Source: DASUFI01 sp036274635
GTDB taxonomy: Bacteria; Planctomycetota; B15-G4
Assembly (NCBI GenBank): GCA_036274635.1
Contig: DASUFI010000009.1
Span: 1-44,205, forward strand
Reading direction: 5' to 3'
DNA length: 44,205 nucleotides
Position 1 is the stretch's first letter. Every line of letters starts with the position of its first letter. Positions 39,611-44,205 of this stretch are shown in pieces. Under the pieces are notes generated by a model, which saw only the letters and a program-made list of their open reading frames with translations, did no database searches and was not told the DNA's origin. A program made the position numbers and the translations under genes.

Positions 39611-39938
39611 TGAAGAGCCCATTGAAGCCGTCCTTCGCGCCGGAGAGCGGATCTTTCGCGCCGGCTCGTCGTTGCGCAATCCTCGTCGGGGTCCCCGCGC
39701 AGGGAATTGCGGCGGGCGCAGGCCGCCGCAAACCCATCGAGGGCGCTCCCGAATGGAGCGCCCGTCGCGGGGCTCCAGGCCGCATCCCGCGTCGCGAGAG
39801 CCGTATGGCTCTCGCTCGACGGGTTTGCGTCGGGCTGCGCCCTCCGCAAACGCCTTCGCGGCTCCCTTGGCTGCGCGCCTCGATCCGACGCGAAATCTCT
39901 GGCTCCCGGCATCGACGCACGTCTTCAAAGGCCTCCTG
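39611..39938 (+). other. mraY-ftsW gap where murD is usually found; no gene
   Basis: These 328 bases are too short for murD (about 1.3 kb) and I see no murD remnant. In-frame open stretches exist upstream of ftsW but match nothing and coincide with palindromes. Most of the gap is taken by the cloverleaf-like element at 39714-39842 and its side hairpins. Base use differs from the flanks, with more AT-containing words such as GAATTG, GTATGG and AAATC. Confidence 0.6.
39707..39851. repeat. Cloverleaf-like palindromic element
   Basis: Outer arms 39714-39740 and 39816-39842 are inverted copies matching at 24 of 27 bases. Inside are a 9-bp hairpin (GGGCGCTCC 39741-39749, loop CGAAT, GGAGCGCCC 39755-39763), a 6-bp hairpin (CGCGGG 39766-39771, CCCGCG 39786-39791) and a 9-bp hairpin (GCGAGAGCC 39794-39802, loop GTAT, GGCTCTCGC 39807-39815). 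The outer arms can also fold alone: TTGCGGCGG (39707-39715) with CCGCCGCAA (39723-39731), and GTTTGCG (39823-39829) with CGCAAAC (39845-39851). It looks like a dispersed palindromic repeat or a structured RNA. I see no second copy in the window. Confidence 0.8.
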
Positions 39939-41108
39939 ATGAGAGTCCTCCCGTACAGCACGCCCGAGCAGATGGCGAGCAGCCGGCGCGCGCTCGCGGG
40001 CACGATGCTGGCGCTGCTGGGGCTGGGCACGGTCATGGTCTACTCGGCCAGCTTCGTGAAGCAGCTGCGGCGCTTCGGGCCGGACAGCATGAGCGAGCCC
40101 TTCCAGGGGCACCTGCTCAAGGTGCTGGTGGCGCTGGTCATCTTCCTGCTCTGCCTGCGGGTCACGCCGCGCCAGCTCTTCGCGGCGGCGCGTGCGCTCT
40201 GGGTGGTGTCCGTGGCGCTGCTGCTGCTGGTGCTGGTGGCCGGCACGGAGCTGAACAACAGCCGCCGCTGGTTCGACCTGCTGGGCACCTCCTTCCAGCC
40301 CAGCGAGGTGGCCCGCGTGGCCACGGTGCTCATGGCCGGCGCCTGGATGGCGTCGGCGCGCGACCGGGTCAGCGAGTTCCGCAACGGCGTGCTCATGCCC
40401 TTCGCCTTCGTGGCCATCCCGGCCGCGCTGGTCTTCGTGGAGCCGGATTACGGCTCCTCGGTCTACCTGCTCTTCATGGGCGTGCTGGTCATGTGGGTGG
40501 GGGGCGCGCGCAGCAAGCACCTGATGGCGGTCTTCCTCGTGGCCATGCTGGCCGCCTCGCTCTACGGCTGGCAGCGCTTCGGGCACGTGCACAACCGGGT
40601 CAACAACTTCATCACCCCCGATCCCACCAGCCAGGTGGGTTACGGCCTCACGTCGCTGTCCTCGGGCGGCGTTCTCGGCCTGGGGCTGGGCTCGGGCTTC
40701 GGGAAGTGGGGGCTGGTGGCCGAGTCGGACAGCGACTGGATCCTGTCCGTGGTGGGCGAGGAGCTGGGGCTGCTGGGCACGGCCGGCCTCATCGTGCTGT
40801 ACGGCGTCTTCCTGTGGCACGGCACGCGCCTGCTGCTGGGGCTGCGCACGCGCTTCTCGCTCATCGTGGGCGCAGGGCTGATGCTGCAGGTCGTCGTGCA
40901 GGCCGTGCTCAACATCGCGGTCGTGACCGCGCTGGCGCCGCCCAAGGGGCTGCCGCTGCCGTTTGTGTCGGCGGGCGGCACCTCGCTGCTGGTCTTGTGC
41001 GCCTCCACCGGTTTGCTGCTTGGATTGGCGCGTCGGCCGGAGGAAGATCCGGTGCTCGAGGCGCAGTGGGCCACGTCCCTGACGCACAGGGGCGCGCCCG
41101 GGAGTTGA
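39939..41108 (+). CDS. ftsW: Septal peptidoglycan polymerase FtsW (SEDS family)
   Basis: The protein has 389 residues with about ten membrane segments. SEDS proteins polymerise glycan chains from lipid II with a class B PBP partner, here FtsI. Family features are NNSRRWFDLLGTSFQPSE, FVEPDYGSS, the catalytic-loop region GLVAESDSDWILSVVGEELG with D266, and LPFVSAGGTSLL. The usual EAHTDFIF is ESDSDWI here, keeping the Asp. ATG 39939 is chosen because AAAGG lies about 8 bases before and the frame upstream runs through palindromes. The location favours FtsW over RodA. Confidence 0.93.
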   Translation: MRVLPYSTPEQMASSRRALAGTMLALLGLGTVMVYSASFVKQLRRFGPDSMSEPFQGHLLKVLVALVIFLLCLRVTPRQLFAAARALWVVSVALLLLVLVAGTELNNSRRWFDLLGTSFQPSEVARVATVLMAGAWMASARDRVSEFRNGVLMPFAFVAIPAALVFVEPDYGSSVYLLFMGVLVMWVGGARSKHLMAVFLVAMLAASLYGWQRFGHVHNRVNNFITPDPTSQVGYGLTSLSSGGVLGLGLGSGFGKWGLVAESDSDWILSVVGEELGLLGTAGLIVLYGVFLWHGTRLLLGLRTRFSLIVGAGLMLQVVVQAVLNIAVVTALAPPKGLPLPFVSAGGTSLLVLCASTGLLLGLARRPEEDPVLEAQWATSLTHRGAPGS

Positions 41109-41129
41109 ATCGCGGTTGGGAGCATCGCC

Positions 41130-41903
41130 ATGAGCGATATCGAGAAGTACGGTCTCTTTGCAGTCCTGTTCGTGGGCGGCATCCTGCTGCTCGTCGCCGT
41201 CAGCGGCGGTTTCTCCAGTGATCCCGCGCCAGCCGGCGCGACAGCCGCCAACTCGGCGGTCGTGCTCGAGAAGCCCGCCGACCTGCAGTCGCCCGAGGGC
41301 CAGCCGCGCGGGCTCGACACGGTGCGCGTGAGCCCGCTGCTGCCCACCGACAAGCCCTTCACCTTCGGAGAGCCGCCCGTGGCGTATCCGGGCGAGCGCT
41401 CCACCGCCCAGCCGCCGGCGCCGCAGACCGCGCCGCCGGCCGCATCCGCCTCGCAGGCCGAGCCGGCCAAGGCCGTCGTGCTGGACGCGCCCGCGAGCGC
41501 ATCGTCCGCCGCCGCCACCTACGTCATCCGCGACGGCGACACGCTGGCCGACATCGCGCAGAAGCAGCTGGGCAAGTCCTCGCGCTGGAACGAGCTGGTC
41601 AAGCTCAACCCCGGCCTCGATCCCAAGCACCTGAAGATCGGGCAGACGATCCGGCTCTCCGGCTCGTCGCCCGCGGTGCTGGACAAGCCGGTCGCGCCGG
41701 CGCCCACGGCGTCCGCGCCCGTCGCGAAGATCGACGCCACCGGCTCGCGCAGGCACACGGTCGTGTCCGGCGACACGCTGGGCGCCATCGCCAAGAAGTA
41801 CCTGGGCAGCATCACCAAGGCCGATGCGATCTACCAGGCCAACCGCGACGTGCTGAAGAGCGCCGACGATCTCAAGATCGGCCAGGTCCTGCGCATTCCC
41901 TGA
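41130..41903 (+). CDS. Membrane-anchored protein with two LysM domains
   Basis: The protein has 257 residues. A single membrane segment (about 8-25, signal anchor) is followed by a Pro/Ala-rich linker (about 28-128) and two LysM domains (130-176 and 209-256), each with the GDTL motif (136-139 and 214-217). LysM binds N-acetylglucosamine units of peptidoglycan. No enzyme domain is visible. GGGAG lies 8 bases before ATG 41130. It sits between ftsW and murG, so it may link the septal synthase to the wall; this is inference. Confidence 0.88.
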   Translation: MSDIEKYGLFAVLFVGGILLLVAVSGGFSSDPAPAGATAANSAVVLEKPADLQSPEGQPRGLDTVRVSPLLPTDKPFTFGEPPVAYPGERSTAQPPAPQTAPPAASASQAEPAKAVVLDAPASASSAAATYVIRDGDTLADIAQKQLGKSSRWNELVKLNPGLDPKHLKIGQTIRLSGSSPAVLDKPVAPAPTASAPVAKIDATGSRRHTVVSGDTLGAIAKKYLGSITKADAIYQANRDVLKSADDLKIGQVLRIP

Positions 41904-41913
41904 AAGGCGCGCC

Positions 41914-42972
41914 ATGGTGAGGGTGGCCTTCCTCGGCGGCGGCACCGGCGGGCATCTCTCGCCCGGCGTCGCGGTGGCGCAGGAGCTGCGGCGCCGCGGC
42001 CACGAGCCGCTGTTCCTCATCGCGGGCCGCGAGGTGGAGCACGCGCTGCTCGATCCGCGCGGCCTGCCGGCGCGCGAGCTGTTCGGCAACCGCGCGCGGC
42101 CCTCGCCGCTGGACCTCGCGAGCTGGGCCGGCGCCACGGCGCGCTGGCGCCGCGCGGTGCGCCAGGACGATCCAGCCGCCATCGTGGTGCTGGGCGGCTG
42201 GGTCGCGCTGCCCGCGGTGCTGACGGGCTTCTTCGGCCGGCCGTCGGTGCTCATCGAGCAGAACCTGCGCGCGGGGCGCGTGCAGCGGCTGCTGGGCGGA
42301 CGCGTCGAGCACGCCTGCCTCGCCGGCGCGGGCGTCGACATGCCGCGCGGCCGCAAGAGCACGCAGGTCACCGGCAACCCCGCGCCCGACCTGCCGCGCT
42401 GCGCGCGCGACGTGGCCTGCGCGCGCATGGGGCTCGATCCGGCGCGCCGCACGCTGCTGCTCATGGGCGGCAGCCAGGGCGCGGGCGACCTCAACGCCCT
42501 GCTGCCGTCGCTGAGCGCGGTGCTGGCCGACACGGGCGCGCCGTGGCAGGTGCTCAACATCACGGGCAACCAGCCGGCCACGCTGGCCGGCCACGAGATG
42601 GTGCCGGTGGTGCGGCAGCGCTTCGTGGAGGACATGGCCTCGGTCTACAGCGCCACCGACGTGGCCGTCTGCCGCGCCGGCGGCAGCACGGTCTCGGAGC
42701 TGGCCGTCACGGGCACGCCCGCGATCCTCGTCCCCTATCCGCATCACGCCGACCACCATCAGGAGGCCAATGGCCGCGCGCTGGTGGAGGTGGGCGGCGC
42801 CTACATGACCGCGCGCGACGATCCGACGGGTCAGCGCGGCGCGCCGGCGCTGCTGACGCTGGCGCTGCCGCGCTTGCCCGCCATGAGCTCGGCGGCGCTG
42901 AGCGTCGGGCGGCCGGACGCGGCGCGACGCGTAGCCGACGTGGTCTTGGGCGCCGCCGGCGCCGGTCCGTGA
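41914..42972 (+). CDS. murG: Lipid II synthase MurG (GlcNAc transferase)
   Basis: The protein has 352 residues, the usual length. It adds GlcNAc to lipid I on the inner face of the membrane. The N-terminal glycine loop is GGGTGGHLSPG (8-18). The second donor-site block has MGGSQGAGDLN, and RAGGSTVSELAVTGTPAILVPYPHHADHHQEANG is the UDP-GlcNAc motif. IEQNLRAGRVQRLLG replaces the common HEQNAVAGLTNK form. ATG 41914 follows the LysM gene by 10 bases. murC starts on its stop (GTGA). Confidence 0.95.
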   Translation: MVRVAFLGGGTGGHLSPGVAVAQELRRRGHEPLFLIAGREVEHALLDPRGLPARELFGNRARPSPLDLASWAGATARWRRAVRQDDPAAIVVLGGWVALPAVLTGFFGRPSVLIEQNLRAGRVQRLLGGRVEHACLAGAGVDMPRGRKSTQVTGNPAPDLPRCARDVACARMGLDPARRTLLLMGGSQGAGDLNALLPSLSAVLADTGAPWQVLNITGNQPATLAGHEMVPVVRQRFVEDMASVYSATDVAVCRAGGSTVSELAVTGTPAILVPYPHHADHHQEANGRALVEVGGAYMTARDDPTGQRGAPALLTLALPRLPAMSSAALSVGRPDAARRVADVVLGAAGAGP

Positions 42973-44205
42973 AGCCCGCAGCCGACCTGCCGCGCCACAT
43001 CCACTGCGTCGGCATCGGCGGCGGCGGCCTCTCCGCGCTGGCGGGACTGCTCGCGCAGCGCGGCCACGTCGTGTCGGGCAGCGATGCGGCGCCCACCTTC
43101 AGCCCCGAGCCGCTGCGCGCGCGCGGCATCGATGCGCGCCACGGCCACGCGGCCCTGCAGGTCGGGCCGGCGGAGCTGCTGGTGCGCTCGGCCGCCGTGC
43201 CCGACGACAACCCCGAGATCGCCGAGGCGCGCCGGCGCGACCTGCCCGTGCTCAAGTACGCCGAGGCGCTGGGCCGGCTCATGGCCGCGCGCCGCGGCGT
43301 GGCCGTCGCCGGCACGCACGGCAAGACCACCACGACGGCGCTCGTCGCGCACCTGCTGCGCGCGGCGGGCCGCGACCCCGGCTGGCTGGTCGGCGGGGTG
43401 CCCCTGTCCCTGCCCGCGGCCGCGTCCTGGGGCCAGGGCGAGCACTTCGTGGCCGAGGCCTGCGAGTACGACCTCTCCTTCCTCCAGCTCGACTTCGAGG
43501 TCGCGCTGATCAACAGCATGGCGCCGGACCACCTGGATTGCTTCGGCGACGAGCGCGGCGTACGGGCCGCCTTCGAGCGCTTCGCGGCCCGCGTGCCGGC
43601 CCAGGGCGTGCTGGTCCTGGGCACGGACGTGCCGGCGAGCCTGCCCTTTCCCGTGCCGGCCGGCGCACGGATCCTGCGCGCCGGCCGGGACTTGCGGCTG
43701 GCGCACCTGGGCGAGGACGAGCAGGGCTTCGCCGGCGCCGTCGAGGGTCCCGCCGGGCATGGCGAGTTCCGCCTGCCACTCCTCGGCCGCCACAACGTCG
43801 ACCACCTGCTGGCGGCGCTGCTCGTGCTCGTCGCCTGCGGAGTTCCTGTGGAGGAGTGTGCGGAACACGCCGCCGGCTTCGGCGGCGTCGGCCGGCGGCT
43901 GCAGGACCTGGGCGAGAGTGGCGCGTCGCGCGCGCGCGGCGTCGCGCGTCACGTACGAATTGTGGACGACTTCGCGCACCACCCCGACGCGCTGCGCGCC
44001 GCCGCCGCCGCGGTGCGCGCGCGCTGGCCGGGCCGGCGCGTCGTGGCCGTCTTCCAGCCGCACCAGGTCAGCCGCACCTCCGATTTTCTTTCCGGCTTCG
44101 CGGAGGCTCTGCGCTGTTTCGACGAGGCCCTGCTGTGCGATATCTTCGTCGCTCGCGACCGGGAGCCGCAGCGCGCCGACGAGTTGATCGAGGCGCTCGC
44201 CGCGC
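42969..44205 (+). CDS. murC: UDP-N-acetylmuramate--L-alanine ligase MurC (3' end outside window)
   Basis: The frame runs from GTG 42969 to the window edge with no stop, giving 412 residues. MurC adds L-Ala to UDP-MurNAc. HIHCVGIGGGGLSALAGLL is the N-terminal Rossmann motif, and the ATP site is AGTHGKTTTT (K119). EACEYDLSFLQL, NSMAPDHLDCFGD and GRHNVDHLLAAL follow. The usual DDYGHHPTE reads DDFAHHPDA (333-341), a form also seen in Mpl ligases, but SAAVPDDNPEI and FQPHQVSRT favour MurC. GTG 42969 overlaps the murG stop by 4 bases. The last part of the C-terminal domain is missing from the window. Confidence 0.93.
   Translation, partial: MKPAADLPRHIHCVGIGGGGLSALAGLLAQRGHVVSGSDAAPTFSPEPLRARGIDARHGHAALQVGPAELLVRSAAVPDDNPEIAEARRRDLPVLKYAEALGRLMAARRGVAVAGTHGKTTTTALVAHLLRAAGRDPGWLVGGVPLSLPAAASWGQGEHFVAEACEYDLSFLQLDFEVALINSMAPDHLDCFGDERGVRAAFERFAARVPAQGVLVLGTDVPASLPFPVPAGARILRAGRDLRLAHLGEDEQGFAGAVEGPAGHGEFRLPLLGRHNVDHLLAALLVLVACGVPVEECAEHAAGFGGVGRRLQDLGESGASRARGVARHVRIVDDFAHHPDALRAAAAAVRARWPGRRVVAVFQPHQVSRTSDFLSGFAEALRCFDEALLCDIFVARDREPQRADELIEALAA

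Noticed and set aside
39672..39938. In-frame extension of ftsW upstream through the palindromes
   Set aside because: The added 89 residues are Arg/Pro-rich translation of the palindromic element with no membrane or family features. ftsW starts normally at 39939.

Overview
The window is a 44.2-kb, very GC-rich piece of a bacterial chromosome made almost entirely of conserved core genes. I read 50 protein genes, 49 on the + strand and one (dnaE) on the - strand. I see no rRNA, tRNA, CRISPR array, insertion sequence or phage gene. The likely host is a deep or uncultured member of the Planctomycetota. This rests on remembered family features: the RpoA N-terminus that begins MRIRWRNFELPS, the L17 N-terminus MRHRIKGRRLGRST, the L2 variant AHPLGGGEGR, MurC motifs such as EACEYDLSFL and FQPHQVSRT, and the small zinc protein beside dnaE. 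It is an inference (about 0.6), and a phylogeny of RpoB or RpoC would settle it.

Bases 1-12084 hold the rplJ tail, rplL, rpoB, rpoC, then rpsL, rpsG and fusA (no tuf follows). Bases 12164-26966 hold the S10, spc and alpha clusters as one run: rpsJ, rplC, rplD, rplW, rplB, rpsS, rplV, rpsC, rplP, rpmC, rpsQ, rplN, rplX, rplE, rpsN, rpsH, rplF, rplR, rpsE, rplO, secY, adk, infA, rpmJ, rpsM, rpsK, rpsD, rpoA, rplQ. Most neighbours overlap by 1 to 4 bases, so translation is probably coupled. rpmD and map are missing from their usual places. A good sigma70-type promoter (TTGACT, 16-base spacer, TAGAAT) precedes rpsJ. An uncharacterised lipoprotein gene overlaps the stop of rplQ and ends 9 bases from the convergent dnaE.

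Bases 27857-31973 hold dnaE (- strand) and a divergent gene for a four-cysteine protein of unknown function. They share a 112-base spacer with an inverted repeat. Bases 32142-44205 form a dcw (division and cell wall) cluster: mraZ, rsmH, a short ftsL-like gene, ftsI, murE, murF, mraY, ftsW, a LysM membrane protein, murG and murC (cut by the window end). The genes supply lipid II synthesis (MurE, MurF, MraY, MurG, MurC) and the septal FtsW-FtsI synthase. The MurE motif DNPR predicts meso-diaminopimelate peptidoglycan.

The most unusual stretch is the slot between mraY and ftsW where murD normally sits. It holds no gene but a 129-base cloverleaf-like palindromic element (39714-39842). Other points to check are a str-operon EF-G with an altered domain IV, a natural Lys-to-Arg change at the S12 streptomycin site, lysine/alanine-rich tails on several ribosomal proteins, perfect GC hairpins in nearly every longer gap of the ribosomal region, and a MraZ-type operator over the mraZ -10 box.
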